Part shown: positions 17,596 through 26,768 of the stretch, piece by piece
How the letters are laid out: each line of letters starts with the position of its first letter
Position numbering within the stretch: the first letter of the stretch is position 1
NCBI GenBank assembly: GCA_000242935.3
Contig: CP007053.1
Location: 4,945,001-5,009,000, forward strand
DNA: 64,000 nucleotides
Source: Opitutaceae bacterium TAV5
Lineage (GTDB): Bacteria > Verrucomicrobiota > Verrucomicrobiia > Opitutales > Opitutaceae
Direction: 5' to 3'
The notes under the pieces: generated by a model
The model's input: only the letters and a program-made list of their open reading frames with translations
What the model was told of the DNA's origin: nothing
Database searches by the model: none
Program-made: the position numbers and the translations under genes

Positions 17596-19524
17596 ATGAT
17601 TTCCGACCATTTCTGGACCAGCCTCGACGGACAAGTTCTCTCCATCGTCTCCGGTGACGAGACCCGCGTCTCGCTCCTCCTGCGTTTTTTCCCCCGGCAT
17701 CCCGCAGAGGGGGAGTTCATGAAAAAATATATCGGGGAACTCCAGTTCACCGAGCGCAGCACGCTGGCCCGCATCGGCATCGAGATGATGCCCCGCGGCA
17801 AACCCCGCTTCGCCGACGGTCACGTTCTCCTCGAGGCCGATGCGTTCCTCTTCGATGCCAGTTTCCCCAACGCCCCCTGGTGGCGCGAACTCCTCCGGCC
17901 CGGCATTCCGGTCGGCCGGATGTTCCGCGCGCCGCGCGAGGCCAAGCTGACCGCTTCCGAGGTGTGGGAGGCCGTCCGCACCAACCGGATAAAACTTCCC
18001 CAGTCGATCAGCATCGACCGCCAGGGCCGCGTCTTCCTCACGCCGCACGCCGTCCGCTACACGCTCAAGCCCGATCTCCCGCGCGACAGTTTCCAGCGGC
18101 TCGTGACCGGCGAGGCCGGCCGCTCCTATCTCGACAAGGTGCAGATCCGGCACACGGCCACGCCCATCGAGGTGGCTCCCCGCACCGGCCTGCTCACCAG
18201 CTGTTCCATGTACCTGAAAGAGCACTACGTGGTGCTCAATCAGGGCGAGGGCGACTTCGGCATCCACACGAGCGCCATCCTCCTCGATCCGATAAAAACT
18301 TTCGGCACCAACGTGATGCTGGAAATCTACAACAACGGCGACCAGCCCGTCGTGAATCCGGTCGTGTCCGTCGATATTTTCCGCGCCCCGCCGGCCGACG
18401 CCGATCCGCGGTTCGAGACGCGCGTGCGCCGGCGCACCCGGCTCATCAAGACCGCGAGCGCGCTCTACGCGTGCCTCGACAACCAGACCGGTGTCCTCCC
18501 GTCGGACGCCACCCGGCCGCCGCGGCCGAGCGCCCGCATCACGGTCAAGGGCGAGGACGCCTCGATGCCCAACGCCTGCATCCTGCTCAACGAGGCCGAG
18601 TTTGCCCAGCTCCGTGGCGGCACCCGCGCCCCGACGGGACGCTGCGGCCACGCCACCATCGTGCAGGCGCTCGACGCGGCCCCCGCCGACGCCGACACCC
18701 TGGTCGTCGACTATTTCCCCAACCTCCCGGAGCACATCGAGCTCCTCACCCGCATCCACAAGCTGAAGCTGCGCCGGATCATCTTCCGCCAGCCCTCGCG
18801 CACGCACGGCTTCTTCCTGTCGAGCAACGCCCACAGCCGGCTCGATGCGTGGATTTCGCTCGGCTTGCAGGTGTACTGGTTCACCCCGCAACTGGGCGAC
18901 CTCTACCTGCTCGTCTACAAGAAAGGCCATCCGTTCTTCATCCGCGAGGAGCTGGTTCGCCGTTTCCAGGAAGCCACGATTTTCGCCTTCTACGGCAGCA
19001 ACAACGGGCTCGATCCGCGCCAGACGAAACGCATCTCCACGCTCTTCGAGAAAATCTCTTCCTTCATCGGCACCAATGTCGGTGTGCTCACCGGCGGCGG
19101 CGGCGGCGTCATGCGCCTGGCGACCGAGCAGGCCCGCGAGCACGGCGCGCTCACCGGCGCCTGTTTTCTGGAACTGGAGGCTCAGCCGCCCGAGATCGGC
19201 GTGGATTTTTTCAACACCTTCCAGGAGACGTCGCGCCACTTCCGGCAAAAATGGTTCGAGGCGGCGGATTTTTGCATCTTCAACGTCGGCGGCGTCGGCA
19301 CGCTGGAGGAGATCGGCATCGAGATGTGCAACCTGAAGCTCGGCATCCGTCCGCGCGTGCCGTATGTGTTTTTCGATACGAACTATTTCCGCGACCTGCG
19401 CCGGCAGGTCAAGACGATGATCGCCACCGGCCGCGCTCCGTCATGGATGTCGGACTACCTGATCTTCACCGACGATCCCGACGAGGTCGTGGCGTTTTAC
19501 CGGAAGACGCTGCAAGTGCTCTGA
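17596..19524 (+). CDS. LOG-family (Rossmann) protein with a ~400-residue N-terminal extension
   Basis: 642 residues. The C-terminal ~200 residues carry the LOG/lysine-decarboxylase-like signatures: LTGGGGGVMRLATEQAREHG near residue 498 and VGGVGTLEEIGIEMCNL near 564. In LOG enzymes (cytokinin-activating phosphoribohydrolases) the second motif is PGGxGTxxE; here the Pro is Val. The first ~400 residues are not recognised; they include a region with SKNxxL-free, beta-rich sequence (LLTSCSMYLKEHYVVLNQGE, TFGTNVMLEIYNNGDQP) and an ACILLNEAEF segment. Normal LOG proteins are ~190-250 residues, such as the one at 21236-21811. Probably a nucleotide-binding or hydrolase enzyme with an extra sensory or substrate domain. 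Confidence 0.7.
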   Translation: MISDHFWTSLDGQVLSIVSGDETRVSLLLRFFPRHPAEGEFMKKYIGELQFTERSTLARIGIEMMPRGKPRFADGHVLLEADAFLFDASFPNAPWWRELLRPGIPVGRMFRAPREAKLTASEVWEAVRTNRIKLPQSISIDRQGRVFLTPHAVRYTLKPDLPRDSFQRLVTGEAGRSYLDKVQIRHTATPIEVAPRTGLLTSCSMYLKEHYVVLNQGEGDFGIHTSAILLDPIKTFGTNVMLEIYNNGDQPVVNPVVSVDIFRAPPADADPRFETRVRRRTRLIKTASALYACLDNQTGVLPSDATRPPRPSARITVKGEDASMPNACILLNEAEFAQLRGGTRAPTGRCGHATIVQALDAAPADADTLVVDYFPNLPEHIELLTRIHKLKLRRIIFRQPSRTHGFFLSSNAHSRLDAWISLGLQVYWFTPQLGDLYLLVYKKGHPFFIREELVRRFQEATIFAFYGSNNGLDPRQTKRISTLFEKISSFIGTNVGVLTGGGGGVMRLATEQAREHGALTGACFLELEAQPPEIGVDFFNTFQETSRHFRQKWFEAADFCIFNVGGVGTLEEIGIEMCNLKLGIRPRVPYVFFDTNYFRDLRRQVKTMIATGRAPSWMSDYLIFTDDPDEVVAFYRKTLQVL

Positions 19525-19535
19525 TCCCGAACCAT

Positions 19536-19886
19536 GAGGGAACCGCTGAAGAACGCTGAAGAACGCTAAAACCGAACCCGTGGCTGCGAACATTGTAATC
19601 GTTTGGCGTCGAGGAAAGACAATGCTTGTAGCTGAATACCAAACAGTCAGGAAACCGGGACGGATGGTGATTTTACACATGGACCGCGAAGGACGCGAAG
19701 GAAACAGTAAGCATAAGAAGCGTAATGATAATTCCTTGTAGTCTTTGTGAGGAATTCCGGGAATCCCGGAAATTTACCCCTCTCCACCTCGTGGCTAAAC
19801 GAATACGCGAACATATGTTCGCAGCCGCAGGTTTGATTGCATGGGTCTGGTTTTAGCGTTCTTCAGCGTTTTTTAGCGGTTCCCTC
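19536..19886. repeat. 351-bp nested inverted-repeat element (MITE-like)
   Basis: The outer arms 19536-19573 and 19849-19886 (38 nt) match at 36 positions as reverse complements; they contain the repeated words GAACGCTGAA and GAACGCTAAA. Inside them a second imperfect pair, 19581-19614 and 19787-19826, shares GGCTGCGAACAT and TCGTTT. The centre (19671-19752) holds a CGCGAAGGACGCGAAG sequence of the family seen at 1611 and 21854. No reading frame of substance lies in the element. It fills the 425-bp gap between the LOG-domain gene and the M48 protease gene and looks like a non-coding mobile or hairpin element, possibly several repeats nested in one another. Confidence 0.6.
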
Positions 19887-19949
19887 TTCTGTTTCCGGAT
19901 TTTTGGCGGCTTGCGCGCCGGCGGGAGGCTGCGCAGCGTGCAGTCGTCT

Positions 19950-20747
19950 ATGAAACGCCACACGCTTACATCTTTGGTCGGAGCGGCTGTTTTTGCGGCC
20001 GTTCTTGTCGGTTGTTCAACAGTGCATGACACCGGACGCAAACAGCTTCTCCTGACGTCACCGGAACAGGAGGCGCAGATGGGGATCCAGTCGTTCGACC
20101 AGATCAAGAAGGAGGAAAAGATATCGACCGACCCGGCGGTCAATGCCCGCATCCAGCGGATCGGGAAACGCATCGCCGACGCCGTGGGCCGCGAAATGCC
20201 GGATGCGCAATGGGAGTATGTCGTGTTCGATTCGCCGACGGTCAACGCGTTCGCCCTGCCCGGGGGCAAGGTCGGGGTTTACACCGGGTTGATCAACCTG
20301 GCTTCGAGCGATGACGAGATTGCGATCGTCATGGGGCACGAGGTGGCGCACGTCACCTGCCGCCACGGCGGCGAGCGGATGTCGCAAAACGCGCTCGTCC
20401 AGCTTGGCGCGGTGGCGTTGAGTCTCGGGACCCAGAGCAGCGAATACCAGGCCTTGTATGCGCAGGCCTATGACACGGGCTCGCAGCTTGGCGTGCTGCT
20501 GCCGTATTCGCGCAAGCACGAGACGGAAGCGGACACGGTGGGCATCCGGTATGCGGCCAACGCCGGCTATGATCCCCGCGCGGCGGTGACATTCTGGCAA
20601 AAGATGGCGGCGCAGAGCCAGGGCGCCGAGCCTTCAAAACTGTTCTCGACGCATCCCCCGACGGCGGAACGTATCGCCAACCTGCAAACTCTCGCCGGCC
20701 CGCTCGTGCCGACCTACGAAGCGGCGAAGACGAAGTACGCGCAGTGA
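19950..20747 (+). CDS. M48-family metalloprotease, lipoprotein
   Basis: 265 residues from ATG 19950 (MKRHTLTSLVGAAVFAAVLV), chosen because it begins a signal with lipobox LVGC, cysteine at about residue 22. The peptidase domain shows the zinc motif HEVAH (His130, Glu131, His134), preceded by NAFALPGGKVGVYTGLI, and the downstream acidic ligand region HETEAD. FSTHPPTAERI near the end is the M48 substrate-side motif. It resembles the LoiP/YcaL/BepA group of periplasmic proteases that act in envelope quality control. Anchored to a membrane by the lipid. Single gene; its 3' end faces the thioesterase gene 19 bp away. Confidence 0.88.
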   Translation: MKRHTLTSLVGAAVFAAVLVGCSTVHDTGRKQLLLTSPEQEAQMGIQSFDQIKKEEKISTDPAVNARIQRIGKRIADAVGREMPDAQWEYVVFDSPTVNAFALPGGKVGVYTGLINLASSDDEIAIVMGHEVAHVTCRHGGERMSQNALVQLGAVALSLGTQSSEYQALYAQAYDTGSQLGVLLPYSRKHETEADTVGIRYAANAGYDPRAAVTFWQKMAAQSQGAEPSKLFSTHPPTAERIANLQTLAGPLVPTYEAAKTKYAQ

Positions 20748-20766
20748 GACTTTCCGGGCCGTCCCT

Positions 20767-21213
20767 CTACCCGGATGTCACCTTGACGAATGTGCCGTCG
20801 AGGCCGGCGGGCAGACGGCGGGGGCGGCCGGTCGCGGGATTGACCGCACACCAGACGGTGCGAACCTGCGCGAGGAGTTGCCCGTCGCTCTCGCGAAAGA
20901 TCGCGCAATGGCGTTCGCTGGTGACGGCGCTCATCGCCTCGACCCAGGTGCGCACGACAAGCACGTCGCCGGCGAAGGCCGGTTTTTTGTAGTCGATTTC
21001 GTGGCGGGCGACCACCCACGCGATGGCATCGGCAGTCGCACGGTCGACGGCGGCCCGCCAGTGGGAGATCGCCGCGTCCTGCACCCAGCGGAGGTAAACG
21101 ATGTTGTTGGCGTGGCGGTTGACGTCGATGTCGGCCTCGCTGACGGCGACGCGGTAGTCGTGATGCGGCGTGAGTTCGCCGCGTGGCGGGAGCGGGAGGG
21201 AAAGGGAGGGCAT
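20767..21213 (-). CDS. YbgC/4HBT-type acyl-CoA thioesterase
   Basis: 148 residues, the normal size of a hotdog thioesterase. The motif VSEADIDVNRHANNIVYLRWVQ matches the 4HBT pattern in which an Asp (here DVNRHANN) acts in catalysis, followed by ARHEIDYKKPAFAGDVLVV. It likely hydrolyses short or medium acyl-CoA or acyl-ACP esters in the cytoplasm. It lies 22 bp downstream of the LOG gene on the same strand, so the two may be co-transcribed. Confidence 0.85.
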   Translation of the reverse strand: MPSLSLPLPPRGELTPHHDYRVAVSEADIDVNRHANNIVYLRWVQDAAISHWRAAVDRATADAIAWVVARHEIDYKKPAFAGDVLVVRTWVEAMSAVTSERHCAIFRESDGQLLAQVRTVWCAVNPATGRPRRLPAGLDGTFVKVTSG

Positions 21214-21235
21214 GGCGGATGCGAAAAAGCGCGGG

Positions 21236-21811
21236 TCAGCGACGCCAGAGCTCGTCGACGTGAAGGGGGCGCGGATTGTCGAGATGCTGCCAGACGTCGT
21301 CCACGTGCGCGGCGACAGAAAACAGGTCGTGCAGGGAAGGGGACTTGAAGTGCTCGCGGGTCATCTTTTCGAAAAAACGCAGCAGGTCGTCGTAAAAGCC
21401 GTCCTGGTTGACGAGGACGAGCGGCTTGTCGATCCGGTTGAGGGCGCGGGCGACCATGATCTCGATGAGTTCCTCGAGTGTGCCGATGCCGCCGGGCAGG
21501 GCGATGAAGGCGGAGGCGCGCTCCTCCATGAGGCGGCGGCGTTCGCGCATGGTGGCGACGACGACCAGTTCGTCGGCTTCGCGCCAGGCCAGTTCGCGTT
21601 CGACCATGAAGTCGGGGATCACGCCGACAACCCGGCCGCCGCCGGCTTTCACCGCGAGGGCCACCGCGCCCATGACGCCGGCCTTGCCGCCGCCATACAC
21701 CAGACCCCAGCCGCGTCGCACCATGTTTTCTCCGAGCCGGGCGCCGGCTTCGTAATATTTGGAGGCGAGCACGGTGCTCGACGCGCAATAGACGCATAAC
21801 AGACGGGACAT
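21236..21811 (-). CDS. LOG-family TIGR00730 Rossmann-fold protein
   Basis: 191 residues from ATG 21809-21811 (MSRLLCVYCASS), the usual family start. Both signatures are canonical: YGGGKAGVMGAVA and the catalytic PGGIGTLEELIEI. Members hydrolyse cytokinin riboside 5'-monophosphates or other nucleoside monophosphates to the free base and ribose 5-phosphate; many bacterial ones have no known physiological role. The 5' neighbour region holds a CGCGAAG palindromic repeat. This is the standard-length counterpart of the extended LOG protein at 17596-19524. Confidence 0.9.
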   Translation of the reverse strand: MSRLLCVYCASSTVLASKYYEAGARLGENMVRRGWGLVYGGGKAGVMGAVALAVKAGGGRVVGVIPDFMVERELAWREADELVVVATMRERRRLMEERASAFIALPGGIGTLEELIEIMVARALNRIDKPLVLVNQDGFYDDLLRFFEKMTREHFKSPSLHDLFSVAAHVDDVWQHLDNPRPLHVDELWRR

Positions 21812-21853
21812 GGCTCTTTTTTTGCACGGCGGCGGCGCGTGGCGCCATGATAA

Positions 21854-21983
21854 TAACCGCGAAGGATGCGAAGAACGCGAAGATGAAAAGACTCTCACCC
21901 TGATTCCCGATTAATTCACGGTTAATGGATTGATTGATTTCCCGGGGTTTTTCTTTTTCCGATCTTCGTATCCTTCGCGGTTA
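21854..21983. repeat. imperfect inverted repeat, CGCGAAG family
   Basis: TAACCGCGAAGGATGCGAAG (21854-21873) matches the reverse complement of 21964-21983 at 19 of 20 positions. The left arm continues with AACGCGAAGA. The element occupies most of the divergent gap between the LOG gene and gluQ and must overlap their promoters. Confidence 0.65.
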
Positions 21984-22004
21984 ATTTTCTGATCCTCCCC
22001 GCTT

Positions 22005-22910
22005 ATGCCTTCTCTTCTTTCATCCAGCTATGTCGGCCGGCTCGCGCCTTCGCCTACCGGGTTGCTGCATCTGGGGCATGCGCGGACATTTCTGGTCGCC
22101 GCGCAGCGGGCGCGGGAGGCGGGCGGGCGGTTGTTGCTGCGCAACGACGATCTGGACCGCGCGCGGTGCCGGGCGGAGTTCGTGGAAGCGATGATCGGGG
22201 ACTTGCGCTGGTTGCTCGGCGAGGGCGCGTGGGAGGAGCCGATGGTTTCGCAGAGCGAGCGGCTGCCGCTCTACCGCGAAGCGCTGGTGCGGCTGCATGC
22301 GGCGGGGCTGGTTTTCCCGTGTCATCGTTCGCGCCGCGACGTGGCGGAGGCGGCGAGCGCACCGCACGAGGGAGCGGTGGGAGGCGCGACGGGGGAGGGG
22401 GACGAGCCGGTTTATCCGCGCGAATGGCGACCGCCGGCGGGCATGCCGCTGCCTCCGCTCGACGAACGCGGGTGGGTGACGAACTGGCGTTTTCGCGTGC
22501 CGGACGACGAGGCGGCGGTGACATTCCGGGACGGAGTCCTCGGCCTGCAATCGGCGGTGCCGGGAAAGGATTTCGGGGATTTTCTGGTGTGGCGAAAGGA
22601 CGGCCTGCCGAGCTACCAGCTTGCCTGCGTGGTGGACGATCTGGCGCTCGGGATCACCGAAGTGGTGCGCGGGGCGGATCTGGTGCGCTCGACGTTCCGG
22701 CAGCTTTTGTTGATCCGGGCACTGGCTCCGGAGCGGGCGACGAGCGGAGCGGACGGCAGGGGAGGGCTTGCCTTTTGTCATTGCCCGCTGGTGACGGATG
22801 AAAACGGCCAGCGCCTGGCGAAGCGGCACGACGCCCTGGCCTTGCGCACGCTGCGTGCCGCGGGTGCGACGGCGGAGGAGGTGCGGACGCGGCTGGAAGG
22901 GATGTCGTAG
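22005..22910 (+). CDS. gluQ: Glutamyl-Q tRNA(Asp) synthetase
   Basis: 301 residues, the length of GluQ/YadB rather than of full GluRS (~470). The class I aminoacyl-tRNA synthetase nucleotide motif is YVGRLAPSPTGLLHLGHA with HLGH at residues 22-25; the KMSKS-equivalent is LAKRHDAL near 270; LPSYQLACVVDD and GITEVVRGADL are conserved family segments. The enzyme attaches glutamate to queuosine in the anticodon of tRNA(Asp); it lacks the anticodon-binding domain. The zinc-site region retains FPCHRSR. A loop of low-complexity Ala/Gly residues (~115-130) is an unremarkable insertion. Stand-alone gene. Confidence 0.92.
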   Translation: MPSLLSSSYVGRLAPSPTGLLHLGHARTFLVAAQRAREAGGRLLLRNDDLDRARCRAEFVEAMIGDLRWLLGEGAWEEPMVSQSERLPLYREALVRLHAAGLVFPCHRSRRDVAEAASAPHEGAVGGATGEGDEPVYPREWRPPAGMPLPPLDERGWVTNWRFRVPDDEAAVTFRDGVLGLQSAVPGKDFGDFLVWRKDGLPSYQLACVVDDLALGITEVVRGADLVRSTFRQLLLIRALAPERATSGADGRGGLAFCHCPLVTDENGQRLAKRHDALALRTLRAAGATAEEVRTRLEGMS

Positions 22911-23079
22911 GGCGGGTTTCCTCCACGCAGGTTGGCGGGAAGCTGGTTGAGATCGGAGCTGCTCTTTTGCAGCATGATAACACCCCCTGCCGGCCATCAA
23001 AAAATTCATCCGGTCATCGTGTCGCCAGTCGAATAAGTCTTTGCTATTAAAAGCAATGAAGAATTAAGAAACAGGGTGT

Positions 23080-24174
23080 TCATGGCGTTTCGGGAGAATC
23101 GGCGTCGGGGGTAATGAGTCCGGGAATGCCGGGATTTCGGGATTTGGTGGTGTCGAGGGTGAGGGGGCGGAGGCGTTGCGCGCTTTCCTTGTAACTGAGC
23201 CATTGGCGGGTGGTGCGGGGGTTGCGGTAAACGGTGATGCCCAGGCCGGAGAGGCGGGCGGAGCCTTCGAGTTTGAGTTGCACCATGCCGCTGCCCCAGA
23301 CGCGCAGGCGGCTGGCTTCGACGGTGCCGTCGGCTAGACCGAAGCCGATGCCGAGATTTTGGCTTATATCCACGTTATGAATACGGGTATGGGAACGACC
23401 AATATTGTAGATGCCGTTGTCGTTCTCGAAAAAATACCCGCCGGCAATGGAACTGTGAATGTCGTCGTGCGCAGAAAAGCCTTCGTCGAGATTATAGCTG
23501 CCGGTGATATTTTCGAAGTGCAGATCCTTCCCTGTGCCATGAAGATTAAAACCATCGTTGCGAGAACCTGTGGCAACAATGTTGCGGTAGCGGTGATGAG
23601 AAACGTCCTGAATGCGCACGACATGGTTGCGAGCGGAGACCTCCCAGTCATCGGAAGAGACATCAGGGGGCAGGATGAGAATGCGCGTTGCAGAGTCGTA
23701 TTGGATACCTCCTGAAAACTGCCGGGTGGCAGCGTCCTCGCGAATGCGTTTTTTCCCGGCATGTCGCAAGACAAAGGGGTAAGGGACTGGAACGACGGAC
23801 TGATGACGTCCGTCGGGAAGTTGAGTGAAAGAGAGAAGATCAAAACCGGTGATTTCGTTGCCGTTCCCCTCAATGGTAATGGGAGCGGCAGCGGTGCCTG
23901 ATCGATTGATGTAAAGCGATTCGCGATAGGGACCGCTACCAGACGCAAGCACGAGAGTATCCCCGGGCTGGACGAGCGCCGCGGCTTGCTTGAGGGTGGG
24001 GATCGCGGCGGGGTCGCGGGGATCGACGGTGAGAATGCGGGAGGCGGGAGGAGACGTTTCGGAGAGGGTTGCGGTGATGGCGCACGCTCTGGGCGGGAGA
24101 AAGAGGCAGAGCACCAGCGCGGCGAGGACGGGGAGCGCGGAGACCGGAGAATATGACCGGGAGCGGGGCATCAT
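23080..24174 (-). CDS. Secreted right-handed parallel beta-helix protein
   Basis: 364 residues from ATG 24172-24174; the start is placed after the end of the upstream PEP-CTERM gene, giving signal peptide SALPVLAALVLCLFLPPRACA. TLKQAAALVQPGDTLVLASG and SGTAAAPITIEGNG are the standard beginning of a pectate-lyase-like beta-helix, followed by short turns rich in N, D and G (NIVATGSRNDGFNLHG, NITGSYNLDEGFSAHDD, FENDNGIYNIGRSH). Such proteins are often polysaccharide lyases or epimerases, but no lyase active-site pattern could be assigned. Last gene of carbohydrate locus B. Confidence 0.75.
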   Translation of the reverse strand: MMPRSRSYSPVSALPVLAALVLCLFLPPRACAITATLSETSPPASRILTVDPRDPAAIPTLKQAAALVQPGDTLVLASGSGPYRESLYINRSGTAAAPITIEGNGNEITGFDLLSFTQLPDGRHQSVVPVPYPFVLRHAGKKRIREDAATRQFSGGIQYDSATRILILPPDVSSDDWEVSARNHVVRIQDVSHHRYRNIVATGSRNDGFNLHGTGKDLHFENITGSYNLDEGFSAHDDIHSSIAGGYFFENDNGIYNIGRSHTRIHNVDISQNLGIGFGLADGTVEASRLRVWGSGMVQLKLEGSARLSGLGITVYRNPRTTRQWLSYKESAQRLRPLTLDTTKSRNPGIPGLITPDADSPETP

Positions 24175-24259
24175 GGCTTGTGTAGTTGTGTCGGGGATAT
24201 TCTCGCAGTCGCTACCCTCTTCGCCCTGCGAGGCGTGGACGTAATCGCCTTCCGGGTGT

Positions 24260-25108
24260 TCAACGGCGGCATTTCCGCAGGACAACCGTTGTCATGACAA
24301 ACGCGCCAAAGATAACTGCATAAGTCGATGGCTCCGGGATCGGGCCCGTCACTGACGACCAGTCGGAACCGATCCTGATGTTGTCAAACGACTCGGTGGC
24401 GTTCGCAGTGCCACCCGCCCAACGCACCAGTTTTATGTGGGTGATTTCGGTTTCGGTCACCGCCCACGAATACACGAGCGCGGCTGCCGTGGCGTCCTCT
24501 GTCCCGGTCGGATTCACCCACACGGAAAGCACTGAATTTCCCGTTCCATCATTGAACGTGAACTTGCCCACGATGGAAAACGTGCTGCCCTCCGGATTGG
24601 CGATGTTGTTGCTGATAAGGCGCTGGGCTCCTGTAACCCCCTTCAGCTCGGTTTGCAGGCGATAATCGAAACTTGCAGGTTTGGACCCGCCAACGCTGAA
24701 GACGGCGCTATCCGAGGCATTCACAAAAGCAAGGTAGTCGTTGAAGTAACCTGTCCCCGCACCGTAGGCATCCACAGAAAGCGTAAAGGAAAAATAGAAG
24801 GTTGGAGTGGTCGTCGCGGTCAGGGATGTGCTCAGTTTTCGGGAACTCCCGGAAGTGCCAGCGGAAGAAATGGAGGCCGATCCGTCCACGACCTTCCAGT
24901 CGGTGCTTGTACCACTCCAGGCAGAAGCGAAGCCGGTGCCGCCGGAAAGATTGTAGAGGGAACCGTTGGCATAGGAAAAATCCTCTGTCGCAAGGGTGGC
25001 AGCCGGGAGGAGCGCTGTGGTGAGAAGAGCACCGGAAATAACGAGTGTTCGCGTCAGGAGTGACATGACTGTCATGGCGGTTTGGCGAGTTTTTTTGCAG
25101 GCTTTCAT
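24260..25108 (-). CDS. PEP-CTERM sorting-domain surface protein (locus B)
   Basis: 282 residues. Signal peptide in LVISGALLTTALLPAATLA; mature part begins EDFSYANGSLYNLSGGTGFA, common in verrucomicrobial PEP-CTERM beta-sandwich proteins. The C-terminal sorting signal is IPEPSTYAVIFGAF, a short hydrophobic helix and RKCRR. Exosortase substrates of this type are exported and processed at the cell surface. It lies 18 bp downstream of the glycoside hydrolase gene and upstream of the beta-helix gene on the same strand, so co-expression is likely. It corresponds in role, not in close sequence, to the locus A protein at 6016-6849. Confidence 0.8.
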   Translation of the reverse strand: MKACKKTRQTAMTVMSLLTRTLVISGALLTTALLPAATLATEDFSYANGSLYNLSGGTGFASAWSGTSTDWKVVDGSASISSAGTSGSSRKLSTSLTATTTPTFYFSFTLSVDAYGAGTGYFNDYLAFVNASDSAVFSVGGSKPASFDYRLQTELKGVTGAQRLISNNIANPEGSTFSIVGKFTFNDGTGNSVLSVWVNPTGTEDATAAALVYSWAVTETEITHIKLVRWAGGTANATESFDNIRIGSDWSSVTGPIPEPSTYAVIFGAFVMTTVVLRKCRR

Positions 25109-25126
25109 GATGTGGTTGATGGATGT

Positions 25127-26734
25127 TTACGGTTTGGTTTCGGGTATCTGGACGTGCCGGGAATTGATCGTGATGAGGAGGGGATGCGGAGGGACTGCAA
25201 ACTGGCTGAGCAGGAGTCTTCCGGAGGCAGCGGTGCCAGCGAGTGGCGCGGTTTCGCCGGTAAGAAGGTCCTGGACCGACAACGTATAATCAGCGGGATC
25301 GACGTGAATTTCGATGTCGGCAGACCGGGTATTCAGATCACCGATACGCTCGGCGGACCAAAGGGCAATGACCGTTCGTCCTTGGGAATCCGTGAACTGA
25401 TAATGCCGGATGTCACGAAGAGCCGGCAACGGAGTACCCTCCCACGTGGACGGACGATCTTCCGTACGGTCCGAAAACGGCTTGATCGTAACGCGGAGAT
25501 TATCGGAGGGAACAAGGCCTGCCGTGGCCCGGGCAAGATTCCGGACGGCGTGATACGATGGTTTCAGGGAATCGTCACTACGGATGAGCCCAAATCCGTT
25601 TTCCGCCTCGAACGGATTGCCGCCGTCGCGTTGATCGTCGCGAAAGGCATATTGAACGCTCACTTCGACTCCGAGTCCGAGACTTTCCATGAAACGGCGC
25701 AGGAGATATCTCGCCTGGGCGTCCTCGTTGTAGGCCGAATAGAGAAATTTTTTGTTTTTCGCGCCCTCGCGGTAAGTCGTGTAGCCGAATTCCGTGAACC
25801 AGAGCTGGGCGGGGCCGTTGTGTTTTTTCAAATGCTCACGGTACATGCGAACCAGCGAGGAGAAGGAGCCTTCGGCATCAGCCACGGCAAAGCCGGCATT
25901 CTTGCGATATTGGGGGGTGTCGCGGTGACCGGTAACTTCCGGCGGAGAGCGGAAACTGTAGGGATGATCTGTAATTCCATCCACACTACGAGAGATGCCC
26001 ATTTCGATTTGCAGCCAGTTTTGAGGCGTGACGTTGCCGAGCCCGATCACGGGCATGCGCGGATTGGCGGCCTTGATCGCGTCTGCGGCGGTGTTGAGCA
26101 ATTTCACATAGCGGGCGATCCAGGAAGGCATCGTGCCGTCCTTGTTGCGCCCGTACCAGGTGCCTCCCTTGAGGCTGCCTTCGCCATAACAGGCGGCATA
26201 CCAGGAAAAGGGTTCGTTGAGAATTTCGATAACGTGGATTTTCCCGTCCAGTTCCCGCGCCAGCCAGGCGGCGGCGCGGGCATACGCGTCCGGATCATAT
26301 TGATCTTCATACAGGCGATTCCCTCCGGCAAAGGTCACAATGATCTTGAGGTTGTGGGCGTTGGCGAGAGCCACCCATTTGCGGGTGTTTTCCGGGATGC
26401 AATACTCGTCCCGAACAGGCTCAACCTCCGCCCAGGTGATCTCGTCGCGTATCCAGCCGACCCCGAGCGCAGCAATCATGGGCATGTGACGTTCGGCATT
26501 CCACGGACGCATCCACGAAGTCTTGTGGGAGAAATGTGTGGCGACGCCGATCTTGTCATTTCGCGTGTCCACGGTCGCCGCAGGCGCAGGTACGGAGGAA
26601 TGAGAAGTGCCTGTATCCGATGATGCGGCGGCAGCGCGAACGTCGGCGATCATCAATGCGGCAACCAGCAAAACCGATGCGCCGACAGACAACCGGGAAA
26701 CAGGATGAGGGACAAACGGGCGTGAGGTTTGCAT
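25127..26734 (-). CDS. Secreted clan-A (GH39-like) glycoside hydrolase (locus B)
   Basis: 535 residues from ATG 26732-26734; a start further upstream would overlap the pseudopilin gene. Signal peptide around SVGASVLLVAALMIADVRAAA. The TIM barrel has LGVGWIRDEITWAEVEP, acid/base Glu174 in IEILNEPFSW, HPYSFRSPPE, and nucleophile Glu315 in LWFTEFGYTTY, the NEP/TEFG pattern of clan A. A C-terminal beta domain follows (VIALWSAERIGD onward). Xylosidase- or glucuronidase-like activity outside the cytoplasm is plausible; the substrate is not determinable. It lacks the CBM9-like tail of the locus A enzyme. Confidence 0.75.
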   Translation of the reverse strand: MQTSRPFVPHPVSRLSVGASVLLVAALMIADVRAAAASSDTGTSHSSVPAPAATVDTRNDKIGVATHFSHKTSWMRPWNAERHMPMIAALGVGWIRDEITWAEVEPVRDEYCIPENTRKWVALANAHNLKIIVTFAGGNRLYEDQYDPDAYARAAAWLARELDGKIHVIEILNEPFSWYAACYGEGSLKGGTWYGRNKDGTMPSWIARYVKLLNTAADAIKAANPRMPVIGLGNVTPQNWLQIEMGISRSVDGITDHPYSFRSPPEVTGHRDTPQYRKNAGFAVADAEGSFSSLVRMYREHLKKHNGPAQLWFTEFGYTTYREGAKNKKFLYSAYNEDAQARYLLRRFMESLGLGVEVSVQYAFRDDQRDGGNPFEAENGFGLIRSDDSLKPSYHAVRNLARATAGLVPSDNLRVTIKPFSDRTEDRPSTWEGTPLPALRDIRHYQFTDSQGRTVIALWSAERIGDLNTRSADIEIHVDPADYTLSVQDLLTGETAPLAGTAASGRLLLSQFAVPPHPLLITINSRHVQIPETKP

Positions 26735-26768
26735 TGAAAACAAGACGGAGAGGAGAGGGGGGAGCGGG

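Noticed and set aside
16361-23000. Genomic island integrated at the tmRNA 3' end
   Set aside because: No integrase gene and no repeated copy of the tmRNA 3' end was seen downstream in the window.
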